This document shows, one piece after another, positions 31,101 through 37,988 of a stretch of DNA of 64,000 nt; the stretch's first letter is position 1; each line of letters starts with the position of its first letter. Below the pieces are notes generated by a model that saw only the letters and a program-made list of their open reading frames with translations, was not told the DNA's origin and made no database searches. A program made the position numbers and the translations under genes. Source of the stretch: Vibrio campbellii CAIM 519 = NBRC 15631 = ATCC 25920 (GTDB lineage Bacteria; Pseudomonadota; Gammaproteobacteria; Enterobacterales; Vibrionaceae); the NCBI RefSeq assembly GCF_002163755.1, contig NZ_CP015863.1:1736001-1800000 (forward strand), written 5' to 3'.

Positions 31101-32557
31101 TTGACGTTTACGACTTGAGTGCTGTTGTCTTCGAAAGTAATCGTAACAGACGTGTTGGTGTAATCTATTCCACCTTCAGCGCTACCATCAGCCAGATTCA
31201 TACTGACCACAGTATCGGTCGTACTTAGGTTGCTAAGCGTCACATCTAATATGGCTAAATCGCCCTCATTAACCGTAGTATCACTAATAGATGCAACTGT
31301 CAGTCTATCGTCATCCGGATTGGGACCGGGACCAGGACCGTCATCAACGATGGTTACCGTTCCTGACGTTGTGCCATTTTGATTCTCTGTTGAGCCCGAT
31401 AACGTAAACGTCTCAGTTCCTTCAAACAAATCATCGTCTATCGTATTTATCGTGACATTGTAACCAACCTCATTCGCAGGGACACTGACAGCAAAGCTAC
31501 CGTCTGGGTTTACATTAACAATCTGAGTACTGTTATCCTCGAGCGTAATAGTGACGGAAGTGTTTGTGTAATCTAATCCACCCTCCGCAGTTCCGTCAGA
31601 TAACGTCATGTTCACCGTCGTTTCTGACGTACTCGGGTTACTAAGCGTTACCTCAAGCACAGCTTCCTCACCCTCGTTTACGGTTGTATCGCTTACAGAA
31701 GCAACGGTCGGTCTATCGTCATCAGGCTCTTCACCCGGACCAGTGCCATCATCTGTTATTGTTGCCACACCTGTAACGGGCTCCGGTTGGTTCTCCGTAC
31801 CTCCGCTTAACGTGAAGGTTTCGTTTCCTTCAAATACGTCGTCATCAATTGTATCCACCGTGATTACGAACGACTCATCTCCAATGGGGATTGAAACAGA
31901 AAACGTCCCATCTTCTCCGACATTTATTTGATCCGTACTGCCATCTTCAAAAGTAATAGTAATAACCGATTTGTCATAATCAGCTCCCCCTGTCGCAGAA
32001 TCATCACTAAGGGATAAGGTCACCTCAGTCTCTTGCTGTGTGGGCTGGTCGAGAGTGACTTCAAAAGACGCTTGATCACCTTCGTTTATTGTCGGGCTGG
32101 ATATGTCCTGAACGATAACCTGAGCAGGGATAATTATTTGTTGGTTGATAAACTCAAGCAACGAAAGCTCTTGAGTTTCTGATAGGGGTATTGCTGTGCC
32201 GACCGTTTCGAAGTCCGTATTAGCAAGGGCCTCTGCACCTTTACGGTCAATTGCTCCAGTCGACTGTGGACTCGAACCGTCGCTTTCACCCGCAGCAGGT
32301 TCAAAGTCACCTTCAAGCTGTGCAGGGTCTTCCCCGGCTGCGATTGCCTCAATTAGTGCGGTGATATCGTCCGTTACATTAATCGAGCTGCCATCAAGGG
32401 CTATTTGTTCAAAATTCAACTGAGAAATGTCAGACACTTCAGTGATAACCAATTCCCCAGAGGCAGGGACCTGACCTGGTTCTAAGGTCCTAATTTCCCC
32501 GTCAATTCCAATAACTACGATATTACTCGCAAGCGAGCTAAAGGTTACTCGATCCAT
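21902..32557 (-). CDS. Giant type I-secreted repeat adhesin (LapA/BapA-like)
   Basis: 3551 residues; surface or biofilm adhesin exported by a type I system. Order: N-terminal retention module (1-110) with predicted periplasmic-protease site PAAG at 87-90; three Calx-beta-like domains (about 140-550); fifteen 129-residue Calx-beta-like repeats (about 553-2487, each D.R..VSI.DAG..NEGDTANFVV...LEYNTGSGW); T1SS-143-type domains; a VWA domain with metal-site motif DVSGSM at 3112; then a C-terminal secretion module of the VCA0849 subclass (DILIGNDNEADIF, DLKQVVEDAG). Glycine-rich RTX nonapeptides are nearly absent. Start ATG 32557 has a GGTGGGGTGA purine tract upstream. Divergent from its TolC-OmpA partners. 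The C-terminus is altered by the 242-bp duplication. Function is inferred from family; the dedicated ABC and HlyD proteins are not in this window. Confidence 0.92.
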   Translation of the reverse strand: MDRVTFSSLASNIVVIGIDGEIRTLEPGQVPASGELVITEVSDISQLNFEQIALDGSSINVTDDITALIEAIAAGEDPAQLEGDFEPAAGESDGSSPQSTGAIDRKGAEALANTDFETVGTAIPLSETQELSLLEFINQQIIIPAQVIVQDISSPTINEGDQASFEVTLDQPTQQETEVTLSLSDDSATGGADYDKSVITITFEDGSTDQINVGEDGTFSVSIPIGDESFVITVDTIDDDVFEGNETFTLSGGTENQPEPVTGVATITDDGTGPGEEPDDDRPTVASVSDTTVNEGEEAVLEVTLSNPSTSETTVNMTLSDGTAEGGLDYTNTSVTITLEDNSTQIVNVNPDGSFAVSVPANEVGYNVTINTIDDDLFEGTETFTLSGSTENQNGTTSGTVTIVDDGPGPGPNPDDDRLTVASISDTTVNEGDLAILDVTLSNLSTTDTVVSMNLADGSAEGGIDYTNTSVTITFEDNSTQVVNVNPDGSFDVSVPANNVSYSVAIGTVNDDLFEGSETFTLSGNTGNQAIPQTGTGTIIDDGTGPGPDPDSDRPTVSISDAGVVNEGDTANFVVSLTNEADSPVHVELGLDLGDTETGDLGVLEYNTGSGWVAVPNDGVVTVPAGLSEFDVRVATIVDEVFEGPEEFSVSVTGLDSVQGSDSGSATIVDDNTGPSPDPDDDRPTVSISDAGTINEGDTANFVVSLTNASEAPVEVQLDLNLGDTEAGDLGTLEYNTGSGWVAVPVDGVVSVPAGLTEFDVRIASIDDEVYEGPENFTVDVTGLGPIQGTDTGTATIVDDGTGPDPDPDDDRPTVSISDAGTINEGDTANFVVSLTNASEVPVEVQLDLDLGDTEAGDLGTLEYNTGSGWVAVPVDGVVTVPAGLTEFDVRIASIDDEVYEGPENFTVDVTGLGPVQGSDTGTATIVDDGTGPGPDPDDDRPTVSISDAGTINEGDTANFVVSLTNASEAPVEVQLDLNLGDTEAGDLGTLEYNTGSGWVAVPVDGVVSVPAGLTEFDVRIDSIDDEVYEGPENFTVDVTGLGPVQGTDTGSATIVDDGTGPGPDPDDDRSGVTISDAGVINEGDTANFVVTLANVSEDDVQVELGLNLGDTEAGDLGTLEYNTGSGWVAVPVDGVVTVPAGLTEFDVRVAIIDDEVFEGPEEFSVSVTGLDSVQGSDSGSATIVDDNTGPSPDPDDDRPTVSISDAGTINEGDTANFVVSLTNASEAPVEVQLDLNLGDTEAGDLGTLEYNTGSGWVAVPVDGVVTVPAGLTEFDVRIASIDDEVYEGPENFTVDVTGLGPIQGTDTGTATIVDDGTGPDQDPDDDRPTVSISDAATINEGDTANFVVSLTNASEAPVEVQLDLNLGDTEAGDLSTLEYNTGSGWVAVPVDGVVTVPAGLTEFDVRIASIDDEVYEGPENFTVDVTGLGPVQGTDTGTATVVDDGTGPEPEPDDDRPTVSIIDAGTINEGGTANFVVSLTNASEAPVEVQLDLNLGDTEAGDLGTLEYNTGSGWVAVPVGGVVSVPAGMTQFDVRIASIDDEVYEGPENFTVDVTGLGPVQGTDTGTATIVDDGTGPDPDPDDDRPTVSISDAGTINEGDTANFVVSLTNASEAPVEVQLDLNLGDTEAGDLGTLEYNTGSGWVAVPVNGVVSVPAGLTEFDVRIASIDDEVYEGPENFTVDVTGLGPVQGTDTGTATIVDDGTGLGPDPDDDRPTVSISDAGTINEGDTANFVVSLTNASEAPVEVQLDLNLGDTEAGDLGTLEYNTGSGWVAVPVDGVVTVPAGLTEFDVRIASIDDEVYEGPENFTVDVTGLGPVQGTDTGTATIVDDGTGPDPDPDDDRPTVSISDAGTINEGDTANFVVSLTNASEAPVEVQLDLNLGDTEAGDLGTLEYNTGSGWVAVPVDGVVTVPAGLTEFDVRIASIDDEVYEGPENFTVDVTGLGPVKGSDTGTATIVDDGTGPDPDPDDDRPTVSISDAGTINEGDTANFVVSLTNASEAPVEVQLDLNLGDTEAGDLGTLEYNTGSGWVAVPVDGVVTVPAGLTEFDVRIASIDDEVYEGPENFTVDVTGLGPVKGSDTGTATIVDDGTGPDPDPDDDRPTVSISDAGTINEGDTANFVVSLTNASEAPVEVQLDLNLGDTEVGDLGTLEYNTGSGWVAVPVGGVVSVPAGMTQFDVRIASIDDEVYEGPESFTVDVTGLGPVQGTDTGTATIVDDGTGPDPDPDDDRPTVSITDAGTINEGGTANFVVSLTNASESPVEVQLDLNLGDTEAGDLGALEYNTGSGWVSVPVNGVVSVPAGLTEFDVRIASIDDDVYEGPENFTVDVTGLGPVQGTDTGTATIVDDGTGPDPDPDDDRPTVSISDAGTINEGDTANFVVSLTNASEAPVEVQLGLNLGDTEAGDLGTLEYNTGSGWIAVPNDGLVTVPAGSTQFDVRIDTLNDAVFEQDEDFSVSVVGVGPVLGSDVGNATIIDNDAPPAISDVIDAVVSEEGLTDGIPDSTGSPTDTTNAASFSGSFTVGDPDTANVSVVLSGPNTLTSGGEPVSWAWDSNTQTLTASTASLAVVATVVLTEPPVSGQGTWGYTITLLEPLDHPVNDVEDLIDFDLQISVSDGQTTSSQSMNVVVEDDCPHVPTSSQAVDVSLTDIPEILTGNISFVGNEPDAFSRIFGDVEVTALGFLSNESTDLGTAEINQTSSGIGVKSVGNNGYPLANEVDYRFANDTGVSEQLIIDLGDKIAFGAEIEFEKMFGGELEEGLASFYRDGVLIAQQSFSSDAASGDYAANFSVQQGGFDKVILEATGNGNGPNTVDNSDFTVKSITFTGADSAIPIATAEGNLGALYGADGPGSIVLNGAESGLETLDGEAISVGIDSQNPNRLVGEANGELAFEVQLTPSTGKWEFFQYVSLTSPSGDGDIDFSYTITDNDGDSKAGNFAVNPYAPPIVEGVTLNVSEEGLGNAIADDFALNGFMDTTDSTLDMDQLTLGQTVDSVALNVPTANLTSNGEAITWALSNNDQLLVGSADGEEVIKISVNDTGAISTELLGPIDHPDTSGEDSLNIEVPVVVSNALGLTNSAVANVVIEDDSPDSTSIVHDVVAETKESANVQLIMDVSGSMRTGNRLQIMKDSATQLLNQYESIGQTRVQIIKYSGSATTYAIAGATWLTVDEAKAYIDTLTAGGATNYNRAINEAKDSWDDAGKLPSASNVSYFLSDGQPNPASSFINDARENSWIDHLTDSDNQITALAYGMGVNLMPDQLDRVAYDGFLNQDLDGVVVPDVTQLPPVMLQSVIQPVGGNLMYTTSPDTGIGADGGYISEIEHDGVTYSFDGTNLTVVDNNNDISHAFDDITMLLTIYIDSRHTLEVDLNDGAYAFYGAVGDTVETLDFDYVLTDNDGDQSENTLQFVIDENGGVNAASGGAANIIEAEVDLSHDILIGNDNEADIFRWVNDSLDSGTDLVRGFERDLDILDLKQVVEDAGHNTIEELLNSIDLNVDGEDLSLEITHNEGNSIQTIVIEKGASEFSDLIIGNLDFERDVLSALTKVNLDSYSI
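25097..30901 (-). repeat. Fifteen 387-bp tandem repeats inside the adhesin gene
   Basis: Each unit encodes 129 residues. Starting from the first DRPTV codon at 30901, the fifteenth falls exactly 14 x 387 bases on (25483), so there is no indel in the whole array. Most units are near identical; units 1, 5 and 15 are divergent. Units 1 and 5 share a distinct end (SVQGSDSG...DNTGPS). Confidence 0.95.
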
Positions 32558-32959
32558 AAATCACCCCACCAGGCTTTCAAGTTGTCAAAAGTTTGTCACC
32601 CCAACAAATACGACTATAGTTTAGTCAAAATCATTTCTTTTTCGCTGTACGTAAGGGCGTCAGAGTGTAGAGAAACCCAAGGTGCGGGGTTTGCCTTACA
32701 TGAACGTTAAAATACGGAGAAGGACGCTATGGTATTAAGAATTCTGACTTTTCTTCAAAAAGGAACCTGCAAACAAATGAGCAACATCTGTCATATGTGC
32801 TAAGGTCTTATAAGGCGAGTCACTGTATTTTCTGAATAAAAGCCTAGGGTTAGCAGGACGTTGATTATTTAATCTAACGACAGCTGTTATTTGTGTTGTT
32901 TTGTCTCATTAGCGAGATGAAATATTAAGAAGCAATACCAAATTTCTAGGAGAATCACC
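32558..32959. promoter_or_regulatory. Divergent promoter region of adhesin cassette 1
   Basis: 402 AT-rich non-coding bases between the giant adhesin and its TolC gene. The last stretch before the GTG start (TAGGAGAATCACC) is nearly the same in cassette 2. No operator recognised. Confidence 0.5.
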
Positions 32960-34276
32960 GTGAAATGGAATCGATTAAAAATAGCTTGTTGCTGTAGTTT
33001 GATATTATCTCCATCCGTTCTCGGTCAAACTTTAGAGCAAGCGGTCGCACTTACACTAAAAAATAATCCTGACATAAAAAGTGCATTTAACGAGTTCAAC
33101 AGCAGAAAGTATGTAAAGGAAGCGGCATCCGGTGCATACCTGCCTTCAATCGACCTTGATGCTGGAATTGGCTACGAAGGCTTGGACCCATCTGATGAAG
33201 GCGGTCGAGGGGATACTGGTTACACAAGGAAAGAGGCATCGGTGACTTTAACCCAATTAATTTGGGACGGGAGCGCGACACTCAACGATATCGACCGAAC
33301 GGCTGCTGATGCTGAATCCGTAAGGTTTCAACTCTTAGCAGACGCGTCTGATACTGCACTTGAAGTAACGAGCGTTTATTTAGATGCGGTTAAAGCTTAT
33401 GAAATTCTAACACTTTCCGAAAATAATCTAGCAGTACATAAGAAAATTTATGCGGACATTAAGAAGCGGGTAAACTCAGGGATTGGTTCAACCGCGGATT
33501 TAACACAAGTTGAAGCGCGTCTAGCAAAGGCACACGGAAACCTAGCCGCCGCACAAAACAATCTATTCGATTCGCATACTATGTTCACTCGGCTTGTTGG
33601 GCAGACTCCGCAAGGATTGATATTCCCGAGAGCTGATGAGAACTTTCTTCCGTACACAATCGATGATGCTATTGGCTTAGCCTTCGAGGTACATCCTGTG
33701 ATTCAAGTGGCGCTTGCTGATGTAGACTCAGCCAAATTCCAGTACAAGCAATCTAAAGGGGTCAACTACCCTACGCTTTCAATTGAGGCATCTCAAACTT
33801 GGCGTGATGATGCCGATGGATTGAAAGGCAGAAGCGACGAGACACTCGCTATGCTTAGACTCCGTTACAACTTATATAATGGCGGCAGTGATGCAGCCAA
33901 CTCCGAAAACTTTGCCTACCAACTGAATAAAGCAAAAGACTTACGTGAAGGCGCCTATCAAAATGTGGAAGAAGGATTAAGGCTTTCCTGGAGTGCATTG
34001 GACTTAACTTTACAACAAAAAGAGTTCTTGTCTGACCATGTTGACTCTGCAGCCAAAACGGTTATTGCCTACGAGAAACAATATCGTATTGGCAAGCGAA
34101 CATTATTAGACTTACTCAACACGGAAAACGAACTCTTCGAAGCACGTAAAGATTATTTGGATGCGAAGTACGCTGAACAGTACGCAAAATACCGCGTAAT
34201 GAACGCAACTGGACAACTGCTTAACTCATTGCGTATCGACATCCCGCAAGAGTGGCTAGAGAAAGTGGAGTATTAA
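32960..34276 (+). CDS. TolC-family outer-membrane channel, cassette 1
   Basis: Outer-membrane exit duct of a type I secretion system (LapE/AggA-like), 438 residues. Signal peptide ends around SVLGQ; the mature part starts TLEQAVALTLKNNPDI, the standard TolC/OEP opening, and has two OEP repeats. Conserved end: KQYRIGKRTLLDLLNTENEL. Start is GTG 32960, with AGGAG 8 bases before it; the paralogue in cassette 2 uses the same GTG arrangement. One base separates it from the OmpA-like gene. By eye more than 80% identical to the protein at 35948. Confidence 0.93.
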   Translation: MKWNRLKIACCCSLILSPSVLGQTLEQAVALTLKNNPDIKSAFNEFNSRKYVKEAASGAYLPSIDLDAGIGYEGLDPSDEGGRGDTGYTRKEASVTLTQLIWDGSATLNDIDRTAADAESVRFQLLADASDTALEVTSVYLDAVKAYEILTLSENNLAVHKKIYADIKKRVNSGIGSTADLTQVEARLAKAHGNLAAAQNNLFDSHTMFTRLVGQTPQGLIFPRADENFLPYTIDDAIGLAFEVHPVIQVALADVDSAKFQYKQSKGVNYPTLSIEASQTWRDDADGLKGRSDETLAMLRLRYNLYNGGSDAANSENFAYQLNKAKDLREGAYQNVEEGLRLSWSALDLTLQQKEFLSDHVDSAAKTVIAYEKQYRIGKRTLLDLLNTENELFEARKDYLDAKYAEQYAKYRVMNATGQLLNSLRIDIPQEWLEKVEY

Positions 34277-34277
34277 T

Positions 34278-34904
34278 ATGAAGATAATACCTATTTTGTT
34301 TATGGTTTGTTTGATTTCAGCATGCAGTGGCTCTAACTCGAATAGAGAAACGGGCGACGAATATGAATACATAGAGACTCCCAATGCAGATCAGATCGCC
34401 GATTTGATCGATGATGACGGTGATGGTGTTATCAATGCGCGAGATCTTTGCCCGGGAACTCCTGAGGGCTCAGAAATTGACAACGATGGTTGTGGAAAAT
34501 ACGCTAAGTCTTCTCAGCAAATGAAGATTCGAGTCTTATTTGCTAACGACTCCTCTGCAATTGAACCTGTCTTCGTAAATCAAATCAGTGACCTTTCCAA
34601 CTTCCTAAAAGAATACCCTACTACATCAATCGAACTACAAGGTTATACAAGTATCACTGGTACAGACGAATATAACCTTGCACTTTCAAAACGACGAGCC
34701 GAAAGTGTGAGGCAAGAATTAATTAATAACGGTATCTCTCCTGAGCGTTTACGTATCGTCGGATTTGGAGAAACCAATCTTGCATCTCAGGGCACGGACG
34801 AAACCAGCCACGCACTTAACCGCAGGGTAACCGCTACCGTAGTTGGCTATAAAGGTGAAATTGAGAAAGAGTGGACGATTTTCACAACGCTGCCTAAGAG
34901 TTAG
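34278..34904 (+). CDS. OmpA-family lipoprotein, cassette 1
   Basis: 208 residues. N-terminus MKIIPILFMVCLISACSGS carries a lipobox (ISAC), so the protein is probably anchored by lipid at Cys16. Next is a thrombospondin type 3-like calcium motif (DDDGDGVINARDLCPGTP) and then an OmpA C-terminal peptidoglycan-binding domain (about 75-190, with SIELQGYTS and LNRRVTATV). Such TolC-OmpA pairs are common beside large LapA/BapA adhesins and are thought to hold the exporter to the wall. Translated from the same operon as the TolC gene. Confidence 0.9.
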   Translation: MKIIPILFMVCLISACSGSNSNRETGDEYEYIETPNADQIADLIDDDGDGVINARDLCPGTPEGSEIDNDGCGKYAKSSQQMKIRVLFANDSSAIEPVFVNQISDLSNFLKEYPTTSIELQGYTSITGTDEYNLALSKRRAESVRQELINNGISPERLRIVGFGETNLASQGTDETSHALNRRVTATVVGYKGEIEKEWTIFTTLPKS

Positions 34905-34929
34905 TGTTGTTAGTTTAAATGCCAAAGAC

Positions 34930-34958
34930 AAAGGTCTAGCATACTGCTAGACCTTTTT
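34930..34958 (+). terminator. Terminator between cassette 1 and the mini-adhesin
   Basis: Stem AAAGGTCTAGC / GCTAGACCTTT with 5-base loop, then T run. It lies between converging genes. Confidence 0.85.
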
Positions 34959-35021
34959 GTTTAAGTGGATTTAAGGCAATCGGAAGCAGTACTTTCTCTC
35001 CTTCCGTTTGGTGAATAATAA

Positions 35022-35546
35022 CTACGTGATGTCATTATTGATTTTTAGCAGGTCGTTAAGGATGGCGGAACCACCTGCTGGAGACAAAGAACCGTCGATT
35101 AAGAGCTCACTGTATTGATTAGAGCCACCCTCAATCACGACTTTTTGGCTCGACGAACCATCTGATTCAGAAATCGTTAGAATCAGGTTATCACCATTGG
35201 CTTCAAGACCAATCTCGTTATTAGCCAATAAAGAGTCGACAGCCTCACTCGCCTGCAAGCTTGAGCCATAGCTTTGACCTGCTGCCGAGGCAAACTCATC
35301 GCAAAGTTGGGTAGGATCTTGTCCAGCCTCTAACGCTCCAAGAATTTGGGCGACATCACCCGATACGTCTTGTACACCGTTCTCTTTTACAAGCTGGACA
35401 TTTAAACCAATTGGCTCGGCATCATTACGCGCGACCATCACTTCACCTTGTAATGGTTGTTCATTTTCAATAAGTGTACGCAGCTTTCCATCCAAACCTA
35501 CTACAACTAATTGCCCACCAAATGACACTAAGGATGTACGATCCAT
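35022..35546 (-). CDS. Mini-adhesin: N-terminal retention module fused to C-terminal secretion signal
   Basis: 174 residues. Residues 1-110 align without gaps to the N-terminus of the giant adhesin: MDR start, VVGLDGKLRTL (giant VIGIDGEIRTL), ALEAGQDPTQL (giant AIAAGEDPAQL), and SAAG at residues 87-90, the same positions as PAAG in the giant. Residues about 117-174 resemble the giant's last 55 residues (GDNLILTISESDG, VVIEGGSNQYSELLI). Everything between, more than 3300 residues in the giant, is absent. Start ATG 35546 has AGGGG upstream. The frame is intact with a normal stop, and the gene faces its own TolC-OmpA pair as in cassette 1. It is either a deletion relic or a real small substrate; the sequence does not decide. 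Confidence 0.85.
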   Translation of the reverse strand: MDRTSLVSFGGQLVVVGLDGKLRTLIENEQPLQGEVMVARNDAEPIGLNVQLVKENGVQDVSGDVAQILGALEAGQDPTQLCDEFASAAGQSYGSSLQASEAVDSLLANNEIGLEANGDNLILTISESDGSSSQKVVIEGGSNQYSELLIDGSLSPAGGSAILNDLLKINNDIT

Positions 35547-35947
35547 ATAAACCCCTGACCTAAAATTACCGTCAACATTTTGACCAATGATACTTATTTT
35601 TTATATCTTGCCCCAATACATTGATGAATAACAGGGTATTAACACTTAATTACAACTTATACATCACATAAAATGTATGCCGATACTGATAATTACATTT
35701 GGAATACGCATCACTATCATACGGAACACAATCCCATTTAAATGATTGATAAGTGTGATATCAATTCAAATTTTCAATGTTGTTTATCTTTAAAATTCAT
35801 ATCTATTTACACATGCATCTCAATAGCAACCAGTTACATAGTTGATTGTTAATGCCTATGTGCGTTAGATTATTGACGCTTATAGGGGTCAATCAATTCA
35901 TAAGAATAATTTCTCACCTCTGATATTACTTAATTAGGAGAATCACA
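35547..35947. promoter_or_regulatory. Divergent promoter region of adhesin cassette 2
   Basis: 401 very AT-rich bases between the mini-adhesin and its TolC gene, almost the same length as in cassette 1. Only the ribosome-site segment next to the GTG start is clearly alike. No operator recognised. Confidence 0.5.
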
Positions 35948-37258
35948 GTGAAGTGGACTCGTGCCAACGCCTTTTGCTTAGGTGTGCTCGCGACTAGCCC
36001 TGTTTTTGGGCAAACTTTAGAGCAAGCAGTAGAAAATGCGCTTAAGACAAACCCTGACATTAAAAGTGCGTTTAATGAATTCGTGAGTAAGCAGTATGTG
36101 AATGAAGCCTCGAGCGGCGCTTACCTCCCTTCGGTAGATCTTGATGCCGGAATTGGGTACGAAGGTATTAACCCAGCAGAATCTGGTAGAGAGTCAACCG
36201 ATCTGACTCGAAAAGAGGCTACCGTTACGCTCACTCAGTTGATTTGGGATGGCTCTGCGACACTAAACGATATTGATAGAACGGCTGCAGATGCTGAATC
36301 TGTGCGATTTCAGTTGCTTGCAGATGCTCAAGACACTGCACTTGAAGTTTCTAAAGTATATTTAGACGCGGTTAAAGCATACGAAATTTTAACGCTTTCG
36401 GAGAACAACCTGAAAGTGCATAAAAAAATCTACCAAGACATCAAAAAACGGGTTGATTCTGGTATTGGCTCAACGGCAGACTTAACACAAGTAGAGGCAC
36501 GTTTAGCTAAAGCGCACGGAAACCTAGCCGCTGCGCAAAATAACCTGTTCGACAGCCACACTATGTTTACTCGTATTGTTGGTCAAACACCCCAAGGCTT
36601 GATATTTCCTCGTGCAGATCAAAACTTCATCCCTTACACAATAGATGATGCGATCGACTTGGCATTTCAAACTCATCCTGTCATTCAAATTTCAATGGCA
36701 GATGTGGATTCTGCGAAGTTCCAATATAAGCAATCGAAAGGCACTTACTTCCCAACACTGTCTGTTGAAGCTGCACAAACGTGGCGAGATGATGCTGGAG
36801 GTATTGAAGGTCGTGGTGATGAAACGACAGCCATGCTCCGTATGCGCTACAACCTATTTAATGGTGGCAGTGACGCAGCCAACGCCGAGAGCTTTGCTTA
36901 CCAGTTAAATAAAGCGAAAGATCTGCGCGAACGTGCTTATCGCAATGTTGAAGAAGGTTTGAGACTATCTTGGAGTGCTTTGGACCTTACTCAACAACAG
37001 AAGCAGTTCTTGTCTGATCACGTTGATTCTGCATCTCAAACCGTTATAGCGTATGAAAAACAATACCGTATCGGTAAGCGCACCCTACTCGACTTGTTAA
37101 ACACCGAAAACGAACTTTTTGAAGCTCGTAAAGACTATTTAGATGCAAAATACGCCGAGCAATACGCCAAGTATCGAGTCATGAACGCGACAGGTCAGTT
37201 ACTCAACGCATTACGTGTTGATGTCCCAACCGAGTGGAATCAGAAGGTGGAGTACTAA
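35948..37258 (+). CDS. TolC-family outer-membrane channel, cassette 2
   Basis: 436 residues, paralogue of the 32960 protein with more than 80% identity by eye, strongest in the last 250 residues. Signal peptide ends near SPVFGQ, followed by TLEQAVENALKTNPDI. GTG start at 35948 with AGGAG upstream. All TolC/OEP features are intact and there is no sign of decay, so this exporter appears functional although its neighbouring substrate is the 174-residue mini-adhesin. Three bases separate it from the OmpA-like gene. Confidence 0.93.
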   Translation: MKWTRANAFCLGVLATSPVFGQTLEQAVENALKTNPDIKSAFNEFVSKQYVNEASSGAYLPSVDLDAGIGYEGINPAESGRESTDLTRKEATVTLTQLIWDGSATLNDIDRTAADAESVRFQLLADAQDTALEVSKVYLDAVKAYEILTLSENNLKVHKKIYQDIKKRVDSGIGSTADLTQVEARLAKAHGNLAAAQNNLFDSHTMFTRIVGQTPQGLIFPRADQNFIPYTIDDAIDLAFQTHPVIQISMADVDSAKFQYKQSKGTYFPTLSVEAAQTWRDDAGGIEGRGDETTAMLRMRYNLFNGGSDAANAESFAYQLNKAKDLRERAYRNVEEGLRLSWSALDLTQQQKQFLSDHVDSASQTVIAYEKQYRIGKRTLLDLLNTENELFEARKDYLDAKYAEQYAKYRVMNATGQLLNALRVDVPTEWNQKVEY

Positions 37259-37261
37259 AAC

Positions 37262-37876
37262 ATGAAAGCAACAAAGATTCTGTTAGCACTAGGCGTTATG
37301 CTAGCTTCTCATCATGTAACCGCTGAAGATAAATATGAGTACACAGAGACTCCGAAAGCCGAGCAAATTGCAGACCTTCAAGATGATGATAATGACGGTG
37401 TAATCAACGCTCGTGATCTGTGCCCAGGTACACCAACAACATCGGAGATCGACAATGATGGCTGTGGTGAGTACATAAAGTCGTCTGAAAAGATGGAAGT
37501 ACGCGTACTCTTCGCGAATGATTCGGACGAAATTGACCCCGTATTCCGTCGTCAAATTCGTGAGTTGTCTGAATTCCTAAAAGAATACCCTAGCACATCC
37601 ATTGAATTGCAAGGCTATGCAAGCAAAGTAGGTGGTTCAGAGCACAACTTAGACTTATCAAAGCGCAGAGCAAACAACGTTCGTGCCGCGCTGCTTGGAT
37701 ATGGTATCGAGTCAGATAGAGTCCGCATTGTCGGATTTGGTGATACACACCTCGCCGAACAAGGCACAGACGAAGTGAGTCATGCGCTCAACCGACGAGT
37801 GACTGCATCTGTAATCGGTTATAAGGGCGAGATAAAGAAAGAATGGACGATTTTCACCGCCCTACCAAAAAGTTAA
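37262..37876 (+). CDS. OmpA-family periplasmic protein, cassette 2
   Basis: 204 residues, paralogue of the 34278 protein: calcium motif DDDNDGVINARDLCPGTP and an OmpA C-terminal domain (SIELQGYAS, LNRRVTASV). The N-terminus differs: MKATKILLALGVMLASHHVTA is a plain signal peptide with no lipobox cysteine, so this copy should be free in the periplasm and held only by peptidoglycan. The two cysteines in the calcium-motif region are kept. Confidence 0.9.
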   Translation: MKATKILLALGVMLASHHVTAEDKYEYTETPKAEQIADLQDDDNDGVINARDLCPGTPTTSEIDNDGCGEYIKSSEKMEVRVLFANDSDEIDPVFRRQIRELSEFLKEYPSTSIELQGYASKVGGSEHNLDLSKRRANNVRAALLGYGIESDRVRIVGFGDTHLAEQGTDEVSHALNRRVTASVIGYKGEIKKEWTIFTALPKS

Positions 37877-37879
37877 TTT

Positions 37880-37906
37880 AAGGAGCTTCGACTCCTTTTC
37901 TTTTTT
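37880..37906 (+). terminator. Terminator of cassette 2
   Basis: Stem AAGGAG / CTCCTT with TTCG-type loop, followed by a T-rich run. Confidence 0.7.
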
Positions 37907-37988
37907 CACTCTCTGGAAACCGTATTATGCTTTAGGAATCGACGCTTTAGTGTTAATCTAGCCGCGTCATAACAATGAGAGTTTTGAA

